Origin: an uncultured Paludibaculum sp. | GTDB lineage: Bacteria > Acidobacteriota > Terriglobia > Bryobacterales > Bryobacteraceae | DNA: 64,000 bases | Direction of reading: 5' to 3' | Assembly (NCBI RefSeq): GCF_963665245.1 | Contig: NZ_OY762267.1 | Location: 4,250,001 to 4,314,000 of the forward strand | Shown: positions 19,428 to 28,981 of the stretch, one piece after another | Layout of the letters: the number at the start of each line of letters is the position of its first letter | Numbering within the stretch: the stretch's first letter is position 1 | Notes under the pieces: generated by a model | What the model was told of the DNA's origin: nothing | Database searches by the model: none | Seen by the model: the letters and a program-made list of their open reading frames with translations, nothing else | Translations under genes and position numbers: made by a program

Positions 19428-21698
19428 ATGGGTTCCGAACGGCAACCGATCAACTATCAATTCGGCGTCTTTGAGTTTTCCGCCAACACGGGAGAGCTGC
19501 GCAAGAACGGGATAATCGTCCGTCTGGCCCCCCAGCCAGCACTGGTGCTGAAAATGCTCCTGGCCCAAAATGGGGGCATCGTGTCCCGGGAAGAGCTCCA
19601 ACAGGAGGTCTGGAAGGGTGACACGATCGTAGATTTCGAGCTCGGGCTGAATCGCTGCGTCGCCCGGATCCGGAGCGTGCTCTCCGACGATGCCGACACG
19701 CCTCGGTATGTCGAGACGATTCCTCGCTTGGGTTATCGATTCATTGCTCCGGTGAAGATCGTGCCGGTGCCTCAGCGTCAGCGAATCCCTGTTGCGGCGC
19801 CTGCTGCCGCATTCGAAGCTACCCTCGCGCCGGAGACCGCTCCGGAGGTCGTCCCCCAGGAATCCAATCGTCTAGCGCCGCCGCAACTGGATGCTCCGCT
19901 GGAAGGCCCCAGCCGAAGTCTGGGCCGGAAGTGGCGGCTCCTCCTCATTTATGGTCTGCCGGCCGCCGTGCTCATTTTCGTCGCGTTGTTCTGGTCTCGG
20001 CACTTTGTGCGCAACCGGACCGTGCAACTCCGCTCGGACTACTCCGTTGGGCCGCTGTTCAGTGAGCCCGGTCAGACCGGGAGTCCGTCGTTCTCCCCGG
20101 ACGGCTCCAAGGTTGTCTTTAGCTGGAGCGGGAGCCGGCAGGACAACTTCGATCTCTATATCAGGTCAATCGGTACTCAGGACACAACCCGGCTCACCAA
20201 GGCGCCGGAAACGGACTACAGTCCTGCCTGGTCACCCGACGGGAAATCCATCGCCTTCTGCCGCGCCGGCCGGCGGAACGGTTCGTCCATCTGGGTGATC
20301 TCCCTCTCTGATGGAGTGGAGCGGAAACTCATCGATGTGCCATGGACCGCGGTAGTGGGCAGCCGCTTTCTAACCTGGTCTCCGGACAACAGGCGGTTGG
20401 TGTTTGCCGGAAGCATGAGCGAAGACAAGGCCTCCGGTCTTCTCGAAATGGAGGTCGCCACCGGCGCGACCCGCTACCTGACGAAAGCCCAGGCAGGCAG
20501 CGTGGAGATGCATCCAGCCTACGCTCCCGATGGGCACGCAATCGCCTTCGTCCGCGATATCGCCCGCGGAATCAGTCGCATTCTCGTGTTGCCCATGAAG
20601 CCCGAAGGAGGGGCGGCCGGGCCGCCAGTTCCGTTGTCGTGGCCCGGTTTCGAGAGTTCCAACGTGGCTAGGCCCACCTGGACCCCCGACAGCAGCCATC
20701 TCCTCTTTGCCTCCAACCGGAACAGCGAACAATACTTGTGGATCGCGAAGGCGGAGCAGGGGGCCGCGCCCCAACTGCTCAGTACCCTGGGTCCGGGCCT
20801 GATGGATGCGGCGATTTCCTCCACCGGAGACCTCGCGATGGTTCGCGAGCGCCTGGATATCGATATTTTCAAGCTCGATATGGACCGGTTGCGCCGCGGC
20901 GATTCCGCCGCGACGGTACCCGTCGTGAACTCCAACCGTCTGGAAACTTACCCGAATGTTTCGCCCGACGGCTTGAAGCTTGCCTTTGAATCCAACCGCT
21001 CCGGCTTCACTGAGATCTGGACCTCGAATGTGGACGGCACCAACCTCACACAGATCACGAGCATGGGCCATCCCATCACCGGTTCCCCCTCTTGGTCTCC
21101 GGACAATCGGACCATCGCTTTTGACTCTCGTGCTGGTGGCGTTCCGCGAATCTACCTGGTGCCCGCGGCCGGCGGGAAGGTTGAGGCGCTAACCGCTTCG
21201 AACGAAATGAGCGTCACGCCCGCCTGGTCCGCGGACGGCGCCTGGATCTATTTCACCTCTGATCGCACTGGGCGGCCCGAGGTCTGGCGGATCCCCTCCA
21301 GCGGCGGTACGCCGCAGCAGGTTTCCACCTCCGGCGGATTCTCTCCGTCCACTTCCGCCGGTAAGCTGATCCTCTACTCGGCCAATCGGGCCTGGGTCAC
21401 CACACTCAAATCCCTGAATGTGGAAACCCGCGAGGAAAGAGCCCTGGCAACGGATGCCATCCGCCGCAGCTACTATCCGGCCGCGGATGGTGTGTATTAC
21501 ATCGCTGCCGGCGCCGGCGGCCACTTCCTGCTGAAGTTCATCCCGTCCGCGGGCGGCGCCGCCGTAACTTTGTACGAGTTCCCAAGGCGTACGGCGGAAG
21601 GCATGGGCATGTCCCAGGACGGCCATTCCCTCTTCTTCGGAGAAGCCGAACAGTTGAATACCGACCTGCAGTTGGTTCGGGACTTCTGGCGGAATTGA
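19428..21698 (+). CDS. Winged-helix / PD40 propeller transmembrane regulator (CadC-like)
   Basis: 756 residues. Positions about 10-105 are an OmpR/CadC winged-helix DNA-binding domain (YQFGVFEFSANTGELRKNG at the start, RYVETIPRLGYRFIAPV at the end). A proline-rich linker follows, then one membrane segment near 167-188 (LLLIYGLPAAVLIFVALFW). Residues of about 200-750 are TolB-type PD40 repeats, with SFSPDGSKVVFSW, YSPAWSPDGKSIAFCRAG and SWSPDNRTIAFDSRAG among others, forming an extracytoplasmic propeller. The layout suggests a one-component, membrane-bound transcription factor that senses an external signal. A homologue of the same size is at 23424-25700, facing it. Confidence 0.88.
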   Translation: MGSERQPINYQFGVFEFSANTGELRKNGIIVRLAPQPALVLKMLLAQNGGIVSREELQQEVWKGDTIVDFELGLNRCVARIRSVLSDDADTPRYVETIPRLGYRFIAPVKIVPVPQRQRIPVAAPAAAFEATLAPETAPEVVPQESNRLAPPQLDAPLEGPSRSLGRKWRLLLIYGLPAAVLIFVALFWSRHFVRNRTVQLRSDYSVGPLFSEPGQTGSPSFSPDGSKVVFSWSGSRQDNFDLYIRSIGTQDTTRLTKAPETDYSPAWSPDGKSIAFCRAGRRNGSSIWVISLSDGVERKLIDVPWTAVVGSRFLTWSPDNRRLVFAGSMSEDKASGLLEMEVATGATRYLTKAQAGSVEMHPAYAPDGHAIAFVRDIARGISRILVLPMKPEGGAAGPPVPLSWPGFESSNVARPTWTPDSSHLLFASNRNSEQYLWIAKAEQGAAPQLLSTLGPGLMDAAISSTGDLAMVRERLDIDIFKLDMDRLRRGDSAATVPVVNSNRLETYPNVSPDGLKLAFESNRSGFTEIWTSNVDGTNLTQITSMGHPITGSPSWSPDNRTIAFDSRAGGVPRIYLVPAAGGKVEALTASNEMSVTPAWSADGAWIYFTSDRTGRPEVWRIPSSGGTPQQVSTSGGFSPSTSAGKLILYSANRAWVTTLKSLNVETREERALATDAIRRSYYPAADGVYYIAAGAGGHFLLKFIPSAGGAAVTLYEFPRRTAEGMGMSQDGHSLFFGEAEQLNTDLQLVRDFWRN

Positions 21699-21753
21699 CG
21701 GGAGCGCACACGGCCTGCCATCTCCCGTCCCGCGACGGCCTTCTCTCAACTGG

Positions 21754-22026
21754 TCAGCGCCGGTTGGCGACATCGGCAGCCAGGCGCAGTTCGGCATCCG
21801 CCTTGATCAGATACTCTTTTGCTTTTGCGGCGTGCCCACCCAGTTCGTCGTTGTTGTTGGCCTGGGCGGTGCTGATGTGGGCGAAAGACGAGACAATCGC
21901 TTCCTGTGCCGCCCGCAGTTCTCCATGGCGTTTCCCGATGTTGACTACCGGGTCGCTCATCATCGCCTGGACACAGCCCATGACTGCTGCAACAGCGACG
22001 ACTAAGTAGATGCTCTTTCTCTTCAT
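21754..22026 (-). CDS. Small exported protein, 90 aa
   Basis: The start at 22026 is chosen for GGAGAG upstream and because MKRKSIYLVVAVAAVMGCVQ is an export signal. VMGC is a near lipobox, so it may be a lipoprotein; cleavage after VQA is the alternative. The mature part is short and helical: AQEAIVSSFAHISTAQANNN, then ELGGHAAKAKEYLIKADAEL, ending RLAADVANRR. The GHAAKAK-x4-AxxELxLAA pattern is shared by a widespread family of small periplasmic bacterial proteins with no known role. It lies between two winged-helix/PD40 regulators. Confidence 0.7.
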   Translation of the reverse strand: MKRKSIYLVVAVAAVMGCVQAMMSDPVVNIGKRHGELRAAQEAIVSSFAHISTAQANNNDELGGHAAKAKEYLIKADAELRLAADVANRR

Positions 22027-22338
22027 GACTTGAACTCTCCTTATGTAGGTTGATCTGAACTTCCCTGTTGGGCGGACTTGCGCCGCAGGACGAATGCTGA
22101 AGTCGATGTTGCGCGCCACTGTTCCGGCGGTGCACAGGACCAGCACCTTACCTGACGAGTTGATTCTAGGCCCGGAAGCGATTCTGCACGGCTTCACTTA
22201 CCAAGGGGGAGAATCGCGCGCCAGAATTCATCATTCTTTCGATCGGCGCAACCGCCCGGCGACGCGCAAGACTGCCGAGGCTCCAGTACCGGGCTTTGCA
22301 CATTGTGCCGGGAGCCAACCGGAGAACTCAGCCGAGCC

Positions 22339-23007
22339 CTAGCGATCGCCCTGCTCAGGCGTCGCCGCAACAACTCTACGCCGCCGGTAGAGCCCCACCC
22401 CGCCCAGGCCCATTCCAGCCATCAGCATCATCGACCAACTCGACGGTTCGGGTACCGGGCTCGCCCCAGTCAGACTCCCGACCTTGATGCTGTTGATGAG
22501 GAACTCATTGTTGCCCGTGATGGTCAGGTGCGTGAGGACACCGGCTGGCACCGTGTGGGTAAACTGATACGTCGTGAACTGGGTGTTGGCCACAACCGTG
22601 ATCATTTGAGGTGCGCCGAGTTCCGCCAGTACCAACGCGTTGACTCCGCCGCCCGCCATCTCGATTTGCACCAGGTAGTCGCCCGCGCCGAAGACGTGGG
22701 CCGATGTCAATGTCGGATTGATGCCCTGATAGACGGGCACTTGAAGGCAAGTCGCACTCGACGAGCCGGCTAGGAAGCACGGGTTGCCCGGGTCATTGGC
22801 AATTCCGCCCAGGTAGAAAACGTCTTTGCCGGTGACCGAGAAGGTGTCCGGCGACCCAACCGTCGACCCGGCTGGGATGGGCGATGTCGGCGACCCGTTG
22901 TCGAAGCTCGTCGTCAGGACGAGAGTTGCGGCCTGGGCCGATAGGGTGGAAGCAGCGCACAGTACGCCGAGCGCCGCCAGTTTGTAAAGGAACTTCAGTT
23001 GATACAT
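22339..23007 (-). CDS. PEP-CTERM sorted exported protein, 222 aa
   Basis: Three in-frame starts lie close together. AGGAG sits only 2 bases before the ATG at 23013 but 8 bases before the ATG at 23007, so the latter is preferred. A signal peptide (LYKLAALGVLCAASTLSAQA) is followed by a beta-rich domain of about 150 residues and a terminal tripartite tag: VPEPSSW, a hydrophobic stretch, and YRRRR. This is a PEP-CTERM signal, recognised by an exosortase that attaches the protein to the envelope or exopolysaccharide. No exosortase lies in this window. The middle domain is not recognised. Confidence 0.88.
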   Translation of the reverse strand: MYQLKFLYKLAALGVLCAASTLSAQAATLVLTTSFDNGSPTSPIPAGSTVGSPDTFSVTGKDVFYLGGIANDPGNPCFLAGSSSATCLQVPVYQGINPTLTSAHVFGAGDYLVQIEMAGGGVNALVLAELGAPQMITVVANTQFTTYQFTHTVPAGVLTHLTITGNNEFLINSIKVGSLTGASPVPEPSSWSMMLMAGMGLGGVGLYRRRRVVAATPEQGDR

Positions 23008-23423
23008 TTCCATTTCTCCTGTCAATCACTCGCGCCGACAGGGCGGCATTCGACACCTGGCAACGGGTCCAGCAAAGTCTCACGGATCTCCGTCTTGCGT
23101 TCATCCGCGCTGGACGCCAACCAGAATCGGGCCGCTTGGCAGGCGGGATCAATGATTGAGCGGTGATTTGAGGATGTGAAAGATATGCTCGTCTATCCCA
23201 TTGAAGCAACAGGAGGTTGCGGTCCCTGCGGATCATTGATGATCACGGCCGCCTGCGGCAATGGGTGGGTGGAGGACTGCTCTCCGCGGAACAGGGACAA
23301 TCCACGGCGGCGGCGGTCCAGCACCGCGCATCGAAATTTTAGCCTGGAGTGGCACTCTGGGGCACTCCTGCCCACGATGGTCTTGGGAACTCGAAAATCA
23401 GACGGAGAGTCGGGCCCGTGCGT
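23008..23423. other. Intergenic region, no gene recognised
   Basis: About 415 bp between the PEP-CTERM gene (start) and the second winged-helix regulator (stop), both on the minus strand. It must hold the PEP-CTERM promoter. No convincing promoter pair, hairpin or coding frame was found. Confidence 0.5.
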
Positions 23424-25700
23424 TCAGTTCCTCCAGAAATCCTGCACAAGCAGAAGATCGGAACCTGCCTTCTCCGATTGCCCGAAGTAAAGAACATGGC
23501 CATCCGGAGACAGGCTCATGCCCTCTGCCGGCTGGGCAGTGAATTGGAAGATGCTGCGGACGGGATTGAGGTCCGAGGGAAGAAACATGAGCGAATAACG
23601 GCCGTTCGAGCTGGGCGCGACGTAATACACCCCATCGCTGGAGGGGCAGTAGTCGCGGCGCATCGCCCCCGTCGCCAGGTTCCTCTCTTCATTGGTATTC
23701 AGGTCGAGTTCCCTCAGAGTGGTCACGCGAGCCTGGTTGGCGGCATATACCAACCTGTTGTGGGCGATCACGGGCGAGAATCCGCCGTTCCGAGAGACCT
23801 GTTGGGCAGCTCCCCCCATGGAAGCGATACGCCAGAGTTCAGACCGGCCACTACGGCCCGAACTGTAGTAGATCCAGGCGCCGTCCGGCGACCAGGCTGG
23901 CACCACCCCCGCGGTTTCAGTGGTGGTCACTGCTTCGGCCTTCCCTCCCTGTGCCGGTACAATATAGATCCTGGGGACGCCGCCCACCCGGGAATCGAAT
24001 GCGATTCTCCGGCCGTCCGGAGACCATGCGGGAGAACCCGAAATCGGGTTCATCAGATTAGTCACCTGGGTCAGGTTTGTACTGTCGGTATTCGCCGTCC
24101 AGATCTCTCGGAATCCGGCACGATTCGACTCCATCGCGATTTTCGAGCCGTCCGGAGACACCTGCGGGTTCGACTCCATCTGCGTTGAGTTCAGCACCGG
24201 CTTTGGTGCGGACGCCTGGCCGCGGCGCAGAAGGTCAACATCCAGTTGGTAGATATCCACATCCTGATGGTGCCGGACCAGGGCCAGTTGCCCTTTGGAA
24301 GAGAGGGCGGCATCGGTATTGCCCGCACCCAGCGCAGCCAATGACCTGGGCTTGGCGCCAGGTGTCGCCTTCACCAGCCAGAGGGCCGCCTGGCCCATGC
24401 TATTGGAGGAGAAGACCAGATAGCGGCTGTCCGGCGTCCACACCGGGCGTGAGGAAGTAGCGCTCTCGAACCCCGTCCAATCCAACATAAAGGGGTCCCC
24501 ATCCGCTCCCCCTTCCTGCTTCATGGGGAGCAACCAGATCCGGCTCACCCCGCTCCCTATGTCGCGTGCAAACGCGACTTGGCGGCCATCCGGGGCATAA
24601 GCCGGATGCAGATCCGTCGCGCCCCTTGGAGCAGCGGTAAGCCGTTGGATCGCGCTGGTGGCAACGTCGAGCTCGAAAAGTCCGTTCACCCGTTCATCTG
24701 TTGCGCTGCCTGCGTACACAATGCGCTTGTTGTCTGGAGACCAGGTCAGGTAGCGGCTGCCGGGCGCGGCATCCCACTGCAACTCTGCCAGTTTCCTCTC
24801 GGCCCCGTTGGCCAGGGAGATCAACCAGATGGCGGAGCTTTCGTGGCCGCTGCCACGGCAGAACGCGATGGACCGTCCGTCCGGAGACCAAGCCGGACTG
24901 TAGTCGGACTCAGGAGAAGTGGTGAGCTGCTTCACCCGTTGCGATCCGGTCTCCTTGAGATAGATGTCGAAGTTGTCCTGATGCACGCCATTCCACGAGT
25001 AGGCGATTTCCCGCCCGTCTGGCGAAAACGCCGGACCCGCCGAGATCCCGGCATCACTGGTGAACGGCAACACAGTGTAATTAGCGTTGAGCTCCACTTC
25101 CTGGCCGCCGCGCCACCAGTGGTAGCTGCCGTACCCCGCCGCCAATACCGCCAGCGCGGCCGCACCCCACAGCAGGACGCTCGACCTGGACCGCTGAAGA
25201 TGGGATGGTCGGGACCGCCCCCGCCTCTCGGATTGCAGTTCCGCGGCCGCCGACGATTGTCGAACTGCCGATTCCGCCTCGATGACCTCTGACGCCGCCC
25301 CTGAGCCGGCCTCATTCTGTATAGGTTCGGCGGCCTGGGCCGAGGCTTCCGATCGCGGTTCCGGAACGCACTGGACCGGTGCGATAAAGCGGTATCCTAC
25401 ACGGGGTACGGTCTCGATGTAACGCGGCGAGTCGGCGTCGTCCAGAAGGGTCGCCCGGATGCGGCGGATGCAGCGGTTGACTCCGAGCTCGAAGTCGACA
25501 TTGGTGTTATCTTTCCAGATCTCCTGTCTCAATTCCTCGCGGGTGACCAGTTCGCCGCTCCGCGCGACCAACCGGAGCAGAACGAGGGTAGGTTGTGGCG
25601 GAAGCCGGAGAACCGCACCGCCCTTTCGAAGCTCTCCAACCCTGGTAGAGAGTTCAAAGTTGCCAAACTGGTAAATCGATTCCTGCGGCTTTGGGTTCAA
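23424..25700 (-). CDS. Winged-helix / PD40 propeller transmembrane regulator (CadC-like)
   Basis: 758 residues. An in-frame TAA lies two codons before the TTG at 25700 and no ATG precedes the conserved N-terminus (YQFGNFELSTRVGELRKGG), so TTG is the most likely start. Domain order matches the homologue at 19428-21698: winged helix at about 8-105 (ending RYIETVPRVGYRFIAPV), acidic/proline-rich linker, membrane segment near 170-190 (VLLWGAAALAVLAAGYGSYHW), and PD40 repeats to the end (FSPDGREIAYSW, YSPAWSPDGRSIAFCRGSG). The two proteins align over their whole length. It probably controls envelope or secreted functions; the target is unknown. Confidence 0.87.
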   Translation of the reverse strand: MNPKPQESIYQFGNFELSTRVGELRKGGAVLRLPPQPTLVLLRLVARSGELVTREELRQEIWKDNTNVDFELGVNRCIRRIRATLLDDADSPRYIETVPRVGYRFIAPVQCVPEPRSEASAQAAEPIQNEAGSGAASEVIEAESAVRQSSAAAELQSERRGRSRPSHLQRSRSSVLLWGAAALAVLAAGYGSYHWWRGGQEVELNANYTVLPFTSDAGISAGPAFSPDGREIAYSWNGVHQDNFDIYLKETGSQRVKQLTTSPESDYSPAWSPDGRSIAFCRGSGHESSAIWLISLANGAERKLAELQWDAAPGSRYLTWSPDNKRIVYAGSATDERVNGLFELDVATSAIQRLTAAPRGATDLHPAYAPDGRQVAFARDIGSGVSRIWLLPMKQEGGADGDPFMLDWTGFESATSSRPVWTPDSRYLVFSSNSMGQAALWLVKATPGAKPRSLAALGAGNTDAALSSKGQLALVRHHQDVDIYQLDVDLLRRGQASAPKPVLNSTQMESNPQVSPDGSKIAMESNRAGFREIWTANTDSTNLTQVTNLMNPISGSPAWSPDGRRIAFDSRVGGVPRIYIVPAQGGKAEAVTTTETAGVVPAWSPDGAWIYYSSGRSGRSELWRIASMGGAAQQVSRNGGFSPVIAHNRLVYAANQARVTTLRELDLNTNEERNLATGAMRRDYCPSSDGVYYVAPSSNGRYSLMFLPSDLNPVRSIFQFTAQPAEGMSLSPDGHVLYFGQSEKAGSDLLLVQDFWRN

Positions 25701-25936
25701 GGTGCGTTACGTTAGGTCCGGATTGTAGCAGATGCGCCAGCAGGCACGCATTTGATCCTGCCGCGTGGTGTCTATAGGGCTCACGGCGCGGCACTTGCCG
25801 GCGCTCGTTAGCCTTGGCGTCGAAGACTCAGGGCAACACAGGGATGGGCGCCACTCGTCCCATTTCTGCACCTCCGTCACAACTGCTGATTAGTTTTGTG
25901 CCGCGATTCTCCACCCAACTAGTGGAGGCGCTAATC

Positions 25937-27280
25937 ATGAAATTAAGCGTAAGGATCCCGTCCCAGTCGAATTCCCATCCACTTCCCTACAGGACAAATG
26001 CGCCGGTGTCAGTCGAACTGGACGCGACGAACCTATCGGTCGAGGGCGAGATCCCCAGCGGGCTCAACGGCGTCTTCCTGAAGAACAGCCCAACTGCGCT
26101 CTTCCATCCCGCCGGCCCTGGACTTCCGGCGGAAGGTGCGGGCAAGGTTCATGCCCTGTATCTTGAAAACGGCGTAGCGCGGTATCGAAACCGATGGGTG
26201 CGCACAGCGGAGTATCGGACGGAACGGGCCGCGGGGCATCCCCTCGCCGCATCCTGCGCCGGCGTGCACCCGGCAAACAGCCGTATCGTCGCTCACGCCG
26301 GCCACTTGCTGGCCATGGGCGACGCCGGCCGGCCCTATCGCCTGGATTGGGACCTGAACACGCAGGGACCGAATGATTTCCAGACCGCATTTCCGGGTGG
26401 CATGTTGTCCCATTCCAAACTGGACCCCGAAACCGGGGAGATGGTCCTGCTTGCCAATGAAACGCGGGAGTGCCGGCTGGACTGTCTGACCGTCGATTCC
26501 AGCGGCAAACTGGGGAAAATCCTAAGTTTCGACAGCCCGTGGCCCTCCAAAATCCACGATATCGCTGTCACTAGAAACTACGTAGTGGTCATAGTCTCTC
26601 CCTTCGTCCTGGAGGATCCAGAGCCCCGTTGGCGGCCGGTGATGGGAACAGCCGTGGCTTTGATTCCACGCCGCGGTTCGGAACAGGGCATCCGCTGGCT
26701 CGAGACCCGGCCATTCTTCCACTTCCATGTAATGAATGCCTTTGAGAAGGATCACTACATCGAACTGCAGCTGCCATGGTATTCCTCGTGGCGTGAGGGC
26801 GCGCCACTAGTGGGAGCGGAACTCCGCCGCATTCGCATCAATTTGGAGAACAGAGCTATCGTGGACGAGCAGATTGACGATTGTGCCTGTGAGTTTCCCC
26901 GCATCAACGACCACTTTGCCATGCGGGAGAACCGGTTCGGATACGCTGCTTTCCGGAACACGCGGCCTGGCGAGCAACCAGCGGAAGGAAGCTTCGAGGG
27001 CTTTGCCCGCTATGACTTCAAAGCAGCCAGCCGCACGGTGCACACCCTACCTTCCGGCGAATTTGTGGGGGAGCCCGTGTTTGTGCCGGCTAAGAATGCC
27101 GGCAATGAGGGCGAGGGGTACCTGATGGCGATTATTTTCAATGCGCTACAGGACCGGACCAGCTTCCGCATCTATGACGCCCAGAACCTGTACGAGACGC
27201 CTTTAGCGCAAATCCAGTTACCATGCCGGGTGCCTGCGGGATGTCACGCCTCCTGGGTCCCCGCCCAGGAGGTGTCATAG
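25937..27280 (+). CDS. Carotenoid oxygenase (RPE65 / carotenoid cleavage dioxygenase family)
   Basis: 447 residues from the ATG at 25937, which has GGAGG 8 bases upstream; the longer frame to 25814 lacks a site. The four iron-binding histidines of the family can be placed: His159 (GMLSHSKLDPETGEM), His207 (KIHDIAVTRNYVVV), His264 (FFHFHVMNAFE) and His437 (CHASWVP). The order and spacing fit a seven-bladed propeller dioxygenase that cleaves a carotenoid, apocarotenoid or stilbene double bond with Fe(II) and O2. The N-terminus (LNGVFLKNSPTALFHP) corresponds to the usual GxxxRNGPNP segment. Substrate cannot be inferred; no carotenoid genes are nearby. It converges on the ECF sigma gene, with 4 bp between stops. 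Confidence 0.9.
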   Translation: MKLSVRIPSQSNSHPLPYRTNAPVSVELDATNLSVEGEIPSGLNGVFLKNSPTALFHPAGPGLPAEGAGKVHALYLENGVARYRNRWVRTAEYRTERAAGHPLAASCAGVHPANSRIVAHAGHLLAMGDAGRPYRLDWDLNTQGPNDFQTAFPGGMLSHSKLDPETGEMVLLANETRECRLDCLTVDSSGKLGKILSFDSPWPSKIHDIAVTRNYVVVIVSPFVLEDPEPRWRPVMGTAVALIPRRGSEQGIRWLETRPFFHFHVMNAFEKDHYIELQLPWYSSWREGAPLVGAELRRIRINLENRAIVDEQIDDCACEFPRINDHFAMRENRFGYAAFRNTRPGEQPAEGSFEGFARYDFKAASRTVHTLPSGEFVGEPVFVPAKNAGNEGEGYLMAIIFNALQDRTSFRIYDAQNLYETPLAQIQLPCRVPAGCHASWVPAQEVS

Positions 27281-27284
27281 AGGC

Positions 27285-27857
27285 TTAACCGGCGTCCGGA
27301 TGCCACTCTTCCTTCAACCAGCGCTTTGCGAACTGCCAGTAGCGGTGGACCGTAATCGGAGAGCATTTCAGCTCGCTCGCAACTTCGGCGGAAGTCCGGC
27401 CCTCAAACACCTTCATCTCCACTATGGCCCGCAGCATGGGCTTCATGGCGTCGAGCCGGGAAAGTAGCGACTCCACCTCCGCCAGCCCGCCGTCGTCCAC
27501 ACACTTCACGTCATCCCAGAGCGGCACTTTTTGCGCCTTGGCCGACAGCGGACGCGCGTGGTGGATCAGCAGCCGCTTCATGATCTGCCCCGACAGGGCG
27601 AGGAAGGCGGCTCGGTCATTGGGGCGTTCCTCGTCATCCGGTTGGAGCGCCTTAATCTTGATCAGTTGAAGGTAGAGCTCGTTGACCAGCAACGTCGGTT
27701 GCCAGCTGTGCCCCTGGCGCTCGCCCCGGAGTTTGGAGGCAGCCATCCGTTTGAGCTCAGGGTAGAAGACCTCGATCAGCTTCGCGCCTGCGGCGCTGTC
27801 GCCCTGCCGGAAGGCAGTCATGAGAGGTCCGATGTCCTGAATCGAATTCCGGGCCAC
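27285..27857 (-). CDS. ECF sigma factor, TIGR02999 type
   Basis: About 190 residues if started at the GTG at 27857. The open frame runs to 27986, but the family begins shortly before the region-2 motif GPLMTAFRQGDSAAGAKLIE. Region 2 includes YPELKRMAASKLRGERQGHS and WQPTLLVNELYLQL; region 4 includes FEGRTSAEVASELKCSPITV ending in HRYWQFAKRWL. There is no Shine-Dalgarno before the GTG, but an extended -10 box (TGCTATATT) lies 8 bases upstream, which would give a leaderless message. A homologue is at 62233-62799. A Ser/Thr kinase lies about 1.1 kb away, divergently; TIGR02999 sigma factors and such kinases often sit close together in Acidobacteria. Confidence 0.88.
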   Translation of the reverse strand: MARNSIQDIGPLMTAFRQGDSAAGAKLIEVFYPELKRMAASKLRGERQGHSWQPTLLVNELYLQLIKIKALQPDDEERPNDRAAFLALSGQIMKRLLIHHARPLSAKAQKVPLWDDVKCVDDGGLAEVESLLSRLDAMKPMLRAIVEMKVFEGRTSAEVASELKCSPITVHRYWQFAKRWLKEEWHPDAG

Positions 27858-27865
27858 GACAACAG

Positions 27866-27874
27866 AATATAGCA
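27866..27874 (-). promoter_or_regulatory. Extended -10 promoter of the ECF sigma gene
   Basis: On the minus strand this reads TGCTATATT, a TGn extended -10 with hexamer TATATT. No good -35 hexamer lies 16-18 bp upstream, as is usual for extended -10 promoters. Eight bases separate it from the GTG start. Confidence 0.55.
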
Positions 27875-28146
27875 AACGGACAGGGAAACTGCGCAGCCGG
27901 AAAGTCACTGCGGGTCGTGGTGAGATCTGTACTTGTATTGGCAGATCCCGTCGGCTCGGGCGTGCCCGACCCTCACTTTCGCGCAAAAGAACGCCTCCGC
28001 GTCGCTCGGGCGGGCGATCAGCCTGGCTACTAACTTATTACAATTCAATAAGTTGAACAATCATAAACAAAACATCCAACGCTCACGCGCTTTCGCTTGG
28101 CCCAAGCCTCTGTGGGCCGCATAGTAGGGACAGAGAGATTCGAAAG

Positions 28147-28551
28147 ATGATGATTTCTGTTTGTGCCGGTGCCCGCCGGCCGATGATTCTGATGTTGGGG
28201 ATGCTCTTGGCATCCGCACTCGCCCCCGCTACTGACCTGGTCGTCACTCTGCCCGGAACCAAACTGCTTTCTCGAAAGGTAGTGCAGTACAGCTGCGACG
28301 CGAATGCGGTCAAGATCGGTCTCCCTGCCGTTCCCTTCGAGGTGGAATACATCAACGGCAGCGGCAACAACCTCGCCACGGTCCCCATCCTCGGCGGCCT
28401 CCTGATCTTCGCCAATGTTTCGTCGGCTTCGGGTGCTCGCTACGCCGCTCAGCAGTATATATGGTGGGAAGCAAAGGGCTCCGCCACCCTATACCTGGAC
28501 TCTCCCGCACAGAAAGACAAGACCGTTTGTCAGCCGGTCACACGGAAATAG
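28147..28551 (+). CDS. MliC-like C-type lysozyme inhibitor, exported
   Basis: 134 residues with a signal peptide ending near ALAPA (residue about 28). The mature domain follows the MliC pattern: VVQYSCDANAVKIGLPA, then FEVEYINGSGNNLATVPI, the SGARY loop (SSASGARYAAQQYIWWEAKG) and a final Cys in KTVCQPV that would pair with the first. In MliC/PliC the SGxxY segment inserts into the lysozyme active site, and that motif is intact here. It would protect peptidoglycan against C-type lysozyme in the periplasm or medium. It lies between the divergent sigma gene and the plus-strand kinase gene, with 430 bp before the latter. Confidence 0.8.
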   Translation: MMISVCAGARRPMILMLGMLLASALAPATDLVVTLPGTKLLSRKVVQYSCDANAVKIGLPAVPFEVEYINGSGNNLATVPILGGLLIFANVSSASGARYAAQQYIWWEAKGSATLYLDSPAQKDKTVCQPVTRK

Positions 28552-28981
28552 CACCGGGCCATCCCATCGCTTCCCTGGCCGGTCAGGCCTCCGCCTTCCA
28601 TTCTGGTGGGCGAGGGTCTGGCCGGCTTCTTCATTCTCTGCGCATAATCCGCTGTCCATACCGGATCGGCAACGACACCCACTCTCCCCATCCTTCCTTC
28701 TGCGCTTCTCCTCTTGTCTCGATTGCCGCCGGCACGCCCGATCGGGCTCAGGTGGCCTCCATTTATGTACCGAAACAGAACATTTCTGGTAGGTCTCCTC
28801 GTCCAGCCACCTCAATCCAGGTTGCATCCTGTATCTTCTCGTTTTGATCATTGCACACCTGGAGCAATATCTTACTTGTTATCTGTACTTTAGGCGCGAA
28901 TCGGAGAATCATGGAAAAAGCCCTTCCCACGCATGGAAGCCAAGTGCCGGCCGGCGCAGAATCGCATTCGAGGGAAAAACG
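28552..28981. other. Intergenic region before the kinase, no gene recognised
   Basis: 430 bp between the MliC-like gene and the chosen kinase start. The open frame of the kinase extends back to 28844, but without a ribosome site or conserved residues. I see no RNA gene or strong hairpin. Confidence 0.5.

Noticed and set aside
20370..21071. A 233-aa minus-strand frame inside the first winged-helix/PD40 gene
   Set aside because: Antisense shadow of a well-defined regulator.
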